This document shows positions 1 through 6,204 of a stretch of 11,707 bases of DNA, in pieces. The notes beneath the pieces were generated by a model that saw nothing but the letters and a program-made list of their open reading frames with translations, searched no databases and was not told the DNA's origin. Both the position numbers and the translations under genes were made by a program. Location of the stretch: NCBI GenBank assembly GCA_013334735.1, contig JAAXXA010000039.1, positions 1-11,707 of the forward strand, in the 5' to 3' direction. Numbering within the stretch: position 1 is the stretch's first letter; each line of letters opens with the position of its first letter. This stretch comes from Bacteroidota bacterium (GTDB taxonomy: Bacteria > Bacteroidota > Bacteroidia > Bacteroidales > CG2-30-32-10).

Positions 1-72
1 CTTTGATTTATCAAAATAATTCTATTTTGAGGATTATCTTCATTCACAATTTCACAAGGCAAATAAAGATTA
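1..72. repeat. Left arm of a perfect 72-bp inverted repeat
   Basis: Bases 1-72 are the exact reverse complement of bases 476-547, which lie inside the downstream glycosyltransferase gene. The match ends at base 72/476 and is cut by the window edge at base 1/547, so its true length is unknown. Read on the minus strand in the gene's frame, this arm repeats glycosyltransferase residues 88-110, but an in-frame stop lies at 84-86 with no ATG after it, so it is not the start of a second intact gene. It is either a gene fragment or invertible-element arm in the genome, or a fold-back chimera at a contig end. The 403 bases between the arms hold the glycosyltransferase upstream region and the codons for its first 86 or so residues. 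Confidence 0.9.
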
Positions 73-215
73 ACTAGTAAGATTTACTTAGTGGCGGTGA
101 GGGCAAGTAGCAAAAAATTTTAAATTTCACGAAAACATTTAAAAAATATTTAAACAACTTATACTCTTTTTTATTTATTTTTAAGCTTTTAAAAATAATA
201 AATAATAACAATCTG
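73..215. other. Upstream region of the glycosyltransferase gene
   Basis: This AT-rich stretch lies between the inverted-repeat arm and the ATG at 216. The part from about 110 onwards is almost only A and T. I see no clear TAnnTTTG-type promoter element, no Shine-Dalgarno site and no terminator hairpin. It presumably holds the promoter of the glycosyltransferase, but I cannot point to it. Confidence 0.4.
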
Positions 216-1304
216 ATGCTAAACAATAAAACCATAGCAGTTGTAATTCCTGCCTATAATGAAGAAAAACAAATAGGTGAAGTTATTGAAACCATGCCCG
301 ATTTTGTTGATAGGATTGTTGTAGTGAATGATTGCTCAACAGACAAAACTGAAGATATCGTTCGTAATTATTTTGAAAAAAAAGAAAATAATGGTTCAGA
401 TATTATCAAAAAGGTTTTAGAAAAGGAATCTCGCTTTAACCGCACAAAATATTTTATTGAAAAACAAAATCATGATAATCTTTATTTGCCTTGTGAAATT
501 GTGAATGAAGATAATCCTCAAAATAGAATTATTTTGATAAATCAAAGTAAAAATGGCGGTAATGGTTGCGCTATTGCCAGAGGATTAAAATGGGCAATGG
601 ATAATAAAATAGATTGCACGGCAGTTATGGATGGTGATGGACAAATGGATCCCGCAGAGCTTGAATCTATTGTTACACCTATTATTAATGGCGAATGCGA
701 TTTTGTAAAAGGTAATCGGCTTATTCATAGGTCGGCATGGCTTGTAATGCCAAGAGCGCGATATATCGGAAATTCAATATTATCAATATTCACTAAAATT
801 GCTTCAGGTTATTGGCATGTAACCGATTCACAATGTGGTTATATTGCTCTATCGCATAAAGCGCTTGAATCTATACGACTTTATAATATTTACAGATCCT
901 ATGGTTGGCCTAACGATATACTTGTAAAACTTAATATTGCTTTTTGTACAATAAAAGAAGTAGAAATTAAACCTGTTTATAATGTAGGTGAAACTTCAAA
1001 AATGAAAATTTGGAAAGTAATACCTAACATTTCATGGCTTTTGTTTAAATCATTTTTTAAGCGATTATGGGTAAAATATTTATTCCGCGATTTTCATCCA
1101 TTATTCATTTTATACAATTTAGGAATGATTTTATCCGCAATAAGTATCCCTTATCTTTTAAAAATATTAAAAGCTATTTTTTCCGGATTAACCATAGGTA
1201 ATCTTCCTGTACTTGCATTTGTTTTTTTATTTTTAACAGGCATTCAGTTCCTGCTTTTTGCAATGTGGATGGATATACAGGATAACGAACGACTTTATAA
1301 ATAG
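216..1304 (+). CDS. GT2 family glycosyltransferase with two C-terminal membrane helices
   Basis: Probable inverting GT-A glycosyltransferase of the dolichyl/polyprenyl-phosphate sugar synthase type, moving a sugar from a nucleotide donor to a lipid or glycan acceptor at the cytoplasmic membrane. Visible: the N-terminal nucleotide-binding motif VVIPAYNEE (residues 9-17), VVVNDCSTDKT (35-45), NGGNGCAIARG (113-123), and the metal-binding DXD in MDGDGQ (138-143), followed by DSQCGY (204-209). Two hydrophobic segments, about 297-320 and 328-352, would anchor it. An extra lysine- and asparagine-rich stretch of about 50 residues (54-104) separates the usual second and third core strands; compact relatives go almost directly from the DCSTD strand to the NQSKNGG segment. 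The ATG at 216 begins directly before the conserved first strand and has no obvious Shine-Dalgarno site. Donor and acceptor cannot be read from the sequence. The gene contains one arm of the inverted repeat. Confidence 0.88.
   Translation: MLNNKTIAVVIPAYNEEKQIGEVIETMPDFVDRIVVVNDCSTDKTEDIVRNYFEKKENNGSDIIKKVLEKESRFNRTKYFIEKQNHDNLYLPCEIVNEDNPQNRIILINQSKNGGNGCAIARGLKWAMDNKIDCTAVMDGDGQMDPAELESIVTPIINGECDFVKGNRLIHRSAWLVMPRARYIGNSILSIFTKIASGYWHVTDSQCGYIALSHKALESIRLYNIYRSYGWPNDILVKLNIAFCTIKEVEIKPVYNVGETSKMKIWKVIPNISWLLFKSFFKRLWVKYLFRDFHPLFILYNLGMILSAISIPYLLKILKAIFSGLTIGNLPVLAFVFLFLTGIQFLLFAMWMDIQDNERLYK
476..547. repeat. Right arm of the 72-bp inverted repeat, inside the GT2 gene
   Basis: These bases, coding for about residues 87-111 of the glycosyltransferase, are identical in reverse complement to bases 1-72. 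The arm starts in the family-atypical insertion and runs into the conserved core (INQSK), so it does not coincide with a domain boundary. The next bases outward (475 against 73, and beyond) no longer match consistently. Confidence 0.9.
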
Positions 1305-1352
1305 TAAATATTTCTGCTACTCTTTAAATTTATTTCAAAATAATATTATCCC

Positions 1353-1380
1353 GTTTAAAAATATATTTTAATTACTTTCG
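1353..1380 (+). promoter_or_regulatory. Possible Bacteroidota-type promoter of the MFS gene
   Basis: TACTTTCG at 1373-1380 resembles the Bacteroidota -7 element (TAnnTTTG), and a GTTTA at 1353-1357 lies about where the -33 TTTG-like box is expected. Transcription would start near 1386, giving a leader of about 20 bases before the ATG at 1407. The -33 box is weak, so this is a pattern-based guess. Confidence 0.35.
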
Positions 1381-1406
1381 CTCCTCAAAATTCTAAATAA
1401 AAAAAA

Positions 1407-3116
1407 ATGACAGAAAAAATTCAAAAAATTCTAAGTAATTCGAAAGCTGCGCGTTGGACGGCTCTGCTTATAGTAGCTTTTACCATGTTTGCCGGCTATT
1501 ATCTGGCAGATGTTATGGCTCCGCTTAAAGGACTCCTCGAAAATCAGCTAACATGGAATAGTTCAGAATATGGTTTTTTTACCAGCGCTTATGGCTGGTT
1601 TAATGTGTTTCTAGGCTTTCTTATTATTGGAGGAATAATTCTGGATAAAATGGGTGTCCGTTTTACAGGAATGGGATCTGCAATTATAATGGTTGCCGGT
1701 ACAGCTATTAAATATTGGGCTGTTTCAACACATTCACTTGATGGAATGATCTTATTTGGTTGGAAAGCGCAGGTCATGGTTGCCGCTCTTGGCTATGCTG
1801 TTTTTGGTGTTGGTGTTGAAGTTGCCGGTATTACAGTATCTAAAATTATTGTTAAATGGTTCAAAGGTCATGAAATGGCTTTGGCTATGGGGCTTCAGTT
1901 AGCCATTGCACGTTTAGGTACAGCGCTTGCACTTTCTACTTCTTTACCTATAGCAAAAGCTTTTGGACATGTTTCTGCTCCGATACTTATTTGCTTGATA
2001 ATGCTTTGTATTGGAGTAATTGCTTTCTTTATATTTTCAGTGATGGACAAAAAATTAGATGCGTCTATTTTTGCAGATAATGTTGGTAAAGAAGCAGAAC
2101 CCGAAGAAGAATTCCATATTAAAGATATTTTTAGTATTGTAACTAATAAAGGCTGGTGGTATATTGCTATTCTTTGTGTTCTCTTTTATTCAGCTGTATT
2201 CCCATTTCTTAAATATGCTACAGATTTGATGGTTCAGAAATTTCACATTAATGATTACTGGGCTGGTACCATTCCTTCTTTGTTACCATTTGGAACTATT
2301 TTGTTAACCCCTTTCTTTGGCAATCTTTATGACCGTAAAGGTAAAGGAGCTACAATTATGATAATTGGAGCTTTATTAATAATATTAGTTCACTCTTTAT
2401 TTGCAATTCCATTTCTTAACCACTGGATAATTGCAGTTATACTTGTTTTAGTTTTAGGAATAGGATTTTCTTTAGTTCCATCAGCTATGTGGCCTTCTGT
2501 TCCGAAAATAATTCCTGATAAACAATTAGGAACTGCTTACTCGCTCATTTTCTGGGTTCAGAACTGGGGGCTAATGGGAGTTCCTTTATTAATAGGTTGG
2601 GTAGTTGATAAATTTTGTTTCATTGGGTACTTCTCTTTAATGGGAACGGGATTTATTACAGTTCAGGGTGATCAGATTACAAAAGTAATAACGAATGATA
2701 AAAAAGTTTACGAATTATCTGAAGGAGGGCAAATCAGCAGAATTGACTCTGTTTTTAAGATTTCTCAATTTATAAAAAGAGGGCAAGATAAATTAGTAAA
2801 TTCAATTGTAACCACAACTGGAGATACTATTGGAAGTGAAATTATCCCAATAAACGATATTAAAACAATATTGAAAAATAAAGAAATTGAAGCTCCTGTG
2901 TATTCTTTTGGAGATAAAGGTTATGTTGATCATTTTCTTGATAAAAATGGTAAAAAAGTTGACAAACATTCCAATGTTACGTCATTCTATAACTATACAC
3001 TCCCAATGATAATTTTTATGACTTTCGGTCTTTTAGCAATTATTTTTGCCTTCCTTCTTAAAGCCGAAGACAAAAAGAAAGGCTATGGTTTGGAATTACC
3101 GAATATTAAAAAATAA
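1407..3116 (+). CDS. MFS transporter with a large periplasmic loop insertion
   Basis: Twelve-helix major facilitator superfamily permease of the inner membrane; substrate unknown. Twelve hydrophobic segments can be placed, the first at about 17-35, the last at 528-552. MFS motif A copies sit where expected: DKMGVR after helix 2 (80-85) and LYDRKGKG after helix 8 (307-314). A charged cytoplasmic loop (about 214-245) separates the halves. Between helix 11 (ending near 402) and helix 12 (from about 528) lie about 125 mostly polar residues. By the usual topology they face the periplasm. From memory, related Bacteroidota transporters have a much shorter loop there and share the C-terminal KKKGYGLELPNIKK tail seen here. 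At 569 residues it is well above the 400-480 usual for the superfamily. The ATG follows a run of A without a Shine-Dalgarno site. The gene is followed by a strong terminator and seems to be its own transcription unit. Confidence 0.9.
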   Translation: MTEKIQKILSNSKAARWTALLIVAFTMFAGYYLADVMAPLKGLLENQLTWNSSEYGFFTSAYGWFNVFLGFLIIGGIILDKMGVRFTGMGSAIIMVAGTAIKYWAVSTHSLDGMILFGWKAQVMVAALGYAVFGVGVEVAGITVSKIIVKWFKGHEMALAMGLQLAIARLGTALALSTSLPIAKAFGHVSAPILICLIMLCIGVIAFFIFSVMDKKLDASIFADNVGKEAEPEEEFHIKDIFSIVTNKGWWYIAILCVLFYSAVFPFLKYATDLMVQKFHINDYWAGTIPSLLPFGTILLTPFFGNLYDRKGKGATIMIIGALLIILVHSLFAIPFLNHWIIAVILVLVLGIGFSLVPSAMWPSVPKIIPDKQLGTAYSLIFWVQNWGLMGVPLLIGWVVDKFCFIGYFSLMGTGFITVQGDQITKVITNDKKVYELSEGGQISRIDSVFKISQFIKRGQDKLVNSIVTTTGDTIGSEIIPINDIKTILKNKEIEAPVYSFGDKGYVDHFLDKNGKKVDKHSNVTSFYNYTLPMIIFMTFGLLAIIFAFLLKAEDKKKGYGLELPNIKK

Positions 3117-3143
3117 CAGAATAGATATTTCAATTTTGTAAAT

Positions 3144-3176
3144 AAAAAAGAGCTTCGTAAATGTTGCTCTTTTTTT
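3144..3176 (+). terminator. Rho-independent terminator after the MFS gene
   Basis: A perfect 10-bp stem, AAAAAAGAGC (3144-3153) with GCTCTTTTTT (3166-3175), encloses a 12-base loop and ends in a T run, 27 bases after the MFS stop codon. Because the outer stem is A/T only, it would also work on the minus strand. Confidence 0.8.
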
Positions 3177-3565
3177 ATTTTATATATTTTGTGGAAGTGA
3201 TATAGAGTTGTGTTTAAAGATGAAATTATATAGTAAAACGCAAATTGTTATAATATTTTTAGCGTGTCCGAATGCTGAAAACAAAAAAAGGCTGAACCTC
3301 CTGTCAGCCTTTTCAAATATTAACTAAAACTAGATATAAAGAACGAGAGAGGTCATTACAAAAACGAAATATTGATTTTTCAAGTATGTACTGATTATCA
3401 ATTTCACTACAAATATGAAATAACTAATACCATATTTAAAATATATTCTATAAGCTTACTTGATTTATCTTACAACAACTGTTTGTTATCGTTATTTGGA
3501 TATGGCGATACAAATAATGATTTTACCTGATGAAAGCGATATTACTTCGAAACGGACTCAAAATG
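3177..3565. other. Long intergenic region before the two-component genes
   Basis: The 522-base gap between the MFS stop (3116) and the kinase start (3639) has no credible protein-coding gene on either strand. It holds the MFS terminator, a second hairpin at 3283-3313 best placed as a minus-strand terminator, an imperfect dyad at 3488-3521 (ATCGTTATTTG against CAAATAATGAT, 10 of 11 pairs), and two copies of TGTTTGTTAT, the second merging with a likely promoter. The piece from 3314 to 3475 is AT-rich, with no structure I can name. No tRNA is present. Confidence 0.6.
3283..3313 (-). terminator. Strong hairpin, probably a minus-strand terminator
   Basis: AAAAGGCTGA (3286-3295) pairs perfectly with TCAGCCTTTT (3304-3313) around an 8-base loop. 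On the minus strand the stem is followed by seven T (3283-3289); on the plus strand by only four T and then CAAAT. It therefore fits a terminator of leftward transcription better, yet no leftward gene precedes it between 3314 and 3638. Confidence 0.6.
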
Positions 3566-3573
3566 TTTGTTAT
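3478..3573. repeat. Two direct copies of TGTTTGTTAT, 84 bases apart
   Basis: TGTTTGTTAT occurs at 3480-3489 and at 3564-3573; with flanks the match is AA[C/A]TGTTTGTTAT. The 84-base spacing equals eight helical turns, which would put both copies on the same DNA face. The downstream copy covers the putative -33 box of the kinase promoter. This is compatible with a pair of regulator sites, possibly for the LytTR protein encoded next door, but chance in AT-rich DNA is not excluded. Confidence 0.45.
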
Positions 3574-3597
3574 GAAAATAAAAAATGAGTAATTTGG
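3566..3597 (+). promoter_or_regulatory. Likely promoter of the kinase-regulator operon
   Basis: TTTG at 3566-3569 and TAATTTGG at 3590-3597 are separated by 20 bases, matching the Bacteroidota -33/-7 arrangement, although the -7 element is one base shorter than TAnnTTTG. Transcription would start near 3602, giving a leader of about 36 bases before the ATG at 3639. Confidence 0.45.
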
Positions 3598-3638
3598 CTT
3601 CTGGAAACATAAATTAAAAGCTGATTACACAGAAAATT

Positions 3639-4661
3639 ATGAAAAGAAAATACAAAATATTAATACATTTTATTTACTGGGTTTATATATTAAATCAGGG
3701 TTTATTTGGATTGTTACTTGAAAAAGAAAGTATCAGCCCATATTACTATCAGGATCTTTTTTGGAGCACTTTTTTAAATATGTTTTCATTTTATTCTGTA
3801 TATATATTTCTTCCTTTTCTATTCAGATATAAATATAAAACTCTAAGCTTCTTAATAGGTTTAATGATTGTTTTGGCGGCAACTTCAATAAGAATACCTG
3901 TCGATTTTTGTTTCTGGAAATATATTATACATCTTCCCGAGAAAGATTTAGTTATTAAATCATCGTGGATATGGAATGAATTACGCCTTGGAATAATTAC
4001 CGGAATATATGCTGTATTAATACGAATTACTATTAACTGGTTTGAATCGCAAAAACTTAAAGCGGAACTGATCAATCAAAATCAGGCTAGCGAACTGGCA
4101 TTGCTGCGCTCACAAATAAATCCACATTTTTTATTCAATACACTTAATAATATATATTCATTAGTTTATAAAAAATCTGATGACGCTCCGGAAGCTGTAA
4201 TGAAACTTTCTTCAATTATGCGTTATACATTATATGATTCAAATGCAGATAAAGTATTTTTAGAAAAAGAAATTGAATTCTTAAAAAGTTTTATTGAATT
4301 ACAGCAGTTAAGATTAAAAACTCCAAATTTTGTTGAATTTAATTTAAACGGAAGTGTTGAAGGTATTATGATTGCCCCTATGCTTTTTATTTCGTTTGTT
4401 GAAAATTCATTTAAACATGGAAGTAAAAAAGTAGCTTCTCCAGGCATAATAATTACTCTGACTATTAATGAAAAAAATACATTATTTGAGGTAATGAATT
4501 ATGTAAGAAATGATGAAATACAAAATAAAGATATTGCAGGAGGCATAGGGCTTCAGAATATTAAAAGAAGACTCGAATTAATTTATAAAGACAAGCATAA
4601 GTTAGATATTAATATTAATGATGATAAGTATATTGTTAAATTAGAAATCGAAAACAAATGA
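3639..4661 (+). CDS. LytS/YehU-type sensor histidine kinase
   Basis: Inner-membrane sensor kinase of the His_kinase (PF06580)/HATPase class that phosphorylates a LytTR regulator. About four hydrophobic segments fill the N-terminal part (roughly 6-27, 40-62, 67-88, 115-134), with only short loops and no large periplasmic sensing domain, as is common for this group in Bacteroidota. A short coiled linker (135-158) leads to the phosphoacceptor box SQINPHFLFNTLN (158-170), His163 being the expected phosphorylation site. The ATP-binding domain shows the N box FVENSFKHG (253-261, Asn256) and the glycine box GGIGLQNIKRRL (301-312). Length (340) is typical and nothing looks broken. Its stop codon overlaps the regulator's start codon (ATGA, 4658-4661), so the two are translationally coupled. 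The signal sensed is unknown. Confidence 0.93.
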   Translation: MKRKYKILIHFIYWVYILNQGLFGLLLEKESISPYYYQDLFWSTFLNMFSFYSVYIFLPFLFRYKYKTLSFLIGLMIVLAATSIRIPVDFCFWKYIIHLPEKDLVIKSSWIWNELRLGIITGIYAVLIRITINWFESQKLKAELINQNQASELALLRSQINPHFLFNTLNNIYSLVYKKSDDAPEAVMKLSSIMRYTLYDSNADKVFLEKEIEFLKSFIELQQLRLKTPNFVEFNLNGSVEGIMIAPMLFISFVENSFKHGSKKVASPGIIITLTINEKNTLFEVMNYVRNDEIQNKDIAGGIGLQNIKRRLELIYKDKHKLDININDDKYIVKLEIENK

Positions 4662-5389
4662 AAATAAAATGTGTAGCAATTGATGATGAGCCTTTGGCTT
4701 TGGAAATAATTAAAGATTATTGCGAAAAAATTCCTTTTCTGAATTTAGTAAAAACATTTGATAATGCTATTGAATCTATAGATTATCTTAAGAATAATAA
4801 AATAGATCTTTTATTTTTGGATATACAAATGGAAGAACTTACCGGAATACAATTACTCAATGTATTGAATCCAAAACCGAATGTAATATTTACTACAGCT
4901 TATGATTCTTTTGCCATACAAGGTTTTGAACTGGATGCCGTTGATTACCTTCTAAAACCTATTGCTTTTGAACGCTTTTTAAAAGCGGTAAATAAAGTTT
5001 ACGAAAAATTAAATGTTGAACATCTTATCGAAAACAAAGGCAAAGAAGCTACAATATATACTCCCGGCGATAATTACTTTTTTGTAAAAACAGAATTTCG
5101 CCTCGAAAAAGTAAATTTTCAGGACATTCTGTATATCGAGGGAATGGGTGATTATCTAAGAATAGTAACTGCCTCAAAACGAATAATGACATTGCAGAAT
5201 TTTAAAAAAATGGAAGACCTGCTTCCCGAAAATAAATTCTACAGAGTACATAAATCGTACATTATAGCTTTGGATAAGATTGAGAGTATTGAAAGAAACA
5301 GAATAAAAATTTTTGATAAATTAATCCCCATCAGCGATACCTACAAAAAACCATTCTTTGATTTTCTGGAAAAAAGGAAATTAACATAA
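4658..5389 (+). CDS. LytTR-family response regulator
   Basis: Cytoplasmic DNA-binding response regulator, partner of the overlapping kinase. The receiver domain (about 2-120) has the acidic pair Asp9-Asp10, phosphoacceptor Asp55 in LFLDIQM, Thr80 in FTTAYD and Lys100 in LLKPI, all needed for phosphorylation-driven switching. The LytTR domain (about 140-240) shows ILYIEGMGDYLRI (155-167) and FYRVHKSYIIALDKI (about 195-209), typical of the family, which binds short direct repeats in promoters. Length (243) is normal. The gene begins inside the kinase stop codon. Targets are not visible apart from possible autoregulation through repeats upstream of the operon. It converges on a minus-strand gene 44 bases downstream, and I see no strong terminator in that gap. 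Confidence 0.93.
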   Translation: MKIKCVAIDDEPLALEIIKDYCEKIPFLNLVKTFDNAIESIDYLKNNKIDLLFLDIQMEELTGIQLLNVLNPKPNVIFTTAYDSFAIQGFELDAVDYLLKPIAFERFLKAVNKVYEKLNVEHLIENKGKEATIYTPGDNYFFVKTEFRLEKVNFQDILYIEGMGDYLRIVTASKRIMTLQNFKKMEDLLPENKFYRVHKSYIIALDKIESIERNRIKIFDKLIPISDTYKKPFFDFLEKRKLT

Positions 5390-5433
5390 ATATTATCAGC
5401 GTTCTGTTAGATCGCTTAGTAATTAAGGATAAT

Positions 5434-5886
5434 TTATATTTTAAAATGCTTTACAATCTGAAATCCAAATTCAAAATTGTTATTTTTTGAAGGCAAGTAA
5501 TATAAATTCCACGTTGTGGTTTTCTTTCGGGGTTTTAATTTATTATAGAGCAGTATTGAGTTAGTGATAATAGTAGCTGTTCCTGCTCCGATATTAACTA
5601 AATTTAAAGATGAAAAATCAGACCTCGATTGGTAAATCCCATAAACTAACTGACTCGCTCCTGTTAATATAGCAACTCCCTGAGTATATTTAGATTGCCA
5701 TTTCGGGTTTATTCCCGCGAGATTCATTGTAGTTAACGCGGTATTAATTGTAGTAAGAAGTATTGTTCCTGTTTGATAATTCACATTTGTACCAAACAAA
5801 TTAATGTCGTTTGCTTGCGAGCTTTGCGCTTTACAAGTGTCAATTATTAAAGGTATTGCTATAAGAAATAAAAGTAGTTTTTTCAT
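5434..5886 (-). CDS. Small exported protein of unknown function
   Basis: I do not recognise this 150-residue protein. It starts with a clear Sec signal peptide: MKK, a hydrophobic stretch to about residue 16, then TCKAQSS with likely cleavage after the Ala of KAQ near residue 20. A Cys sits nearby, but the surroundings do not make a good lipobox. The mature part is rich in Thr, Asn, Ile and Leu, with two moderately hydrophobic glycine-containing stretches (about 68-84 and 96-113) and a basic KPRKKTT segment (about 117-123), then alternating aromatic residues to the end (FEFGFQIVKHFKI), which suggests beta strands of a small envelope protein. The start has no Shine-Dalgarno site. It is separated from the DUF5686 gene upstream by 318 bases holding a repeat, so co-transcription is uncertain. 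Confidence 0.7.
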   Translation of the reverse strand: MKKLLLFLIAIPLIIDTCKAQSSQANDINLFGTNVNYQTGTILLTTINTALTTMNLAGINPKWQSKYTQGVAILTGASQLVYGIYQSRSDFSSLNLVNIGAGTATIITNSILLYNKLKPRKKTTTWNLYYLPSKNNNFEFGFQIVKHFKI

Positions 5887-5958
5887 AGGTATCTATTTTG
5901 AGTTAAATTTTGTTAGCAGTTTTTATTATTAATGCGAATCAAGAGTAAATAAAATTTT

Positions 5959-6067
5959 GCCACAAAGTCACTATTCGCCTATGGCGAACACTAAGGTACA
6001 CTAAGTTGTTACGGATATACTTTTATCTTTTTCTTTGTGAAGCTTAGTGTCTTTGAGCCTTAGTGTC
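5959..6067. repeat. Decayed intergenic repeat cluster (CACTAAG / CACAAAG words)
   Basis: Within the 318-base gap 5887-6204, short words recur in both orientations: CACAAAG (5961-5967), ACACTAAGG (5988-5996) and ACACTAAG (5998-6005), then their complements CTTTGTG (6033-6039), CTTAGTGT (6043-6050) and CCTTAGTGTC (6058-6067). A perfect mini-hairpin, TTCGCC-TAT-GGCGAA (5974-5988), is set into the left half. The whole can fold into an imperfect long hairpin. It resembles the degenerate interspersed repeats frequent between genes of Bacteroidota. The rest of the gap is AT-rich without visible features. Confidence 0.7.
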
Positions 6068-6204
6068 TATATATTAAACTTTAAAAATTTCTACCATTTA
6101 TTCGCATTATTACTTCAAATATACATAAATTTGATATAGTAGAGGATTTATTAAAAAAATATTTGTTCCTAATTTTTTATGTATAAATAAAAATTATAGA
6201 CGCT

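Noticed and set aside
1..83. Second, divergent glycosyltransferase gene starting at the left edge
   Set aside because: The reverse frame matching the GT2 protein meets a stop codon at 84-86 and has no start codon between that stop and the match, so an intact gene is not supported in view.
1589..1777. Minus-strand open frame opposite the MFS gene
   Set aside because: Antisense shadow of conserved transmembrane helices; no independent support.
3404..3430. Eight-codon minus-strand reading frame (MVLVISYL) as a leader peptide for an attenuator with the 3283-3313 hairpin
   Set aside because: No regulatory codon run, no alternative anti-terminator stem and no downstream leftward gene to regulate.
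3488..3521. Imperfect dyad as an intrinsic terminator
   Set aside because: AT-rich stem with a 12-base loop and only four T after it, and no gene directly upstream; more likely an operator-like dyad or chance.
3791..4447. Minus-strand open frames of 94 and 74 codons opposite the kinase gene
   Set aside because: They lie fully inside a well-supported histidine kinase gene and have no recognisable protein features.
5402..5418. Small dyad AGCG...CGCT between the convergent genes as a terminator
   Set aside because: Only a 4-bp stem without a T run; too weak to call.
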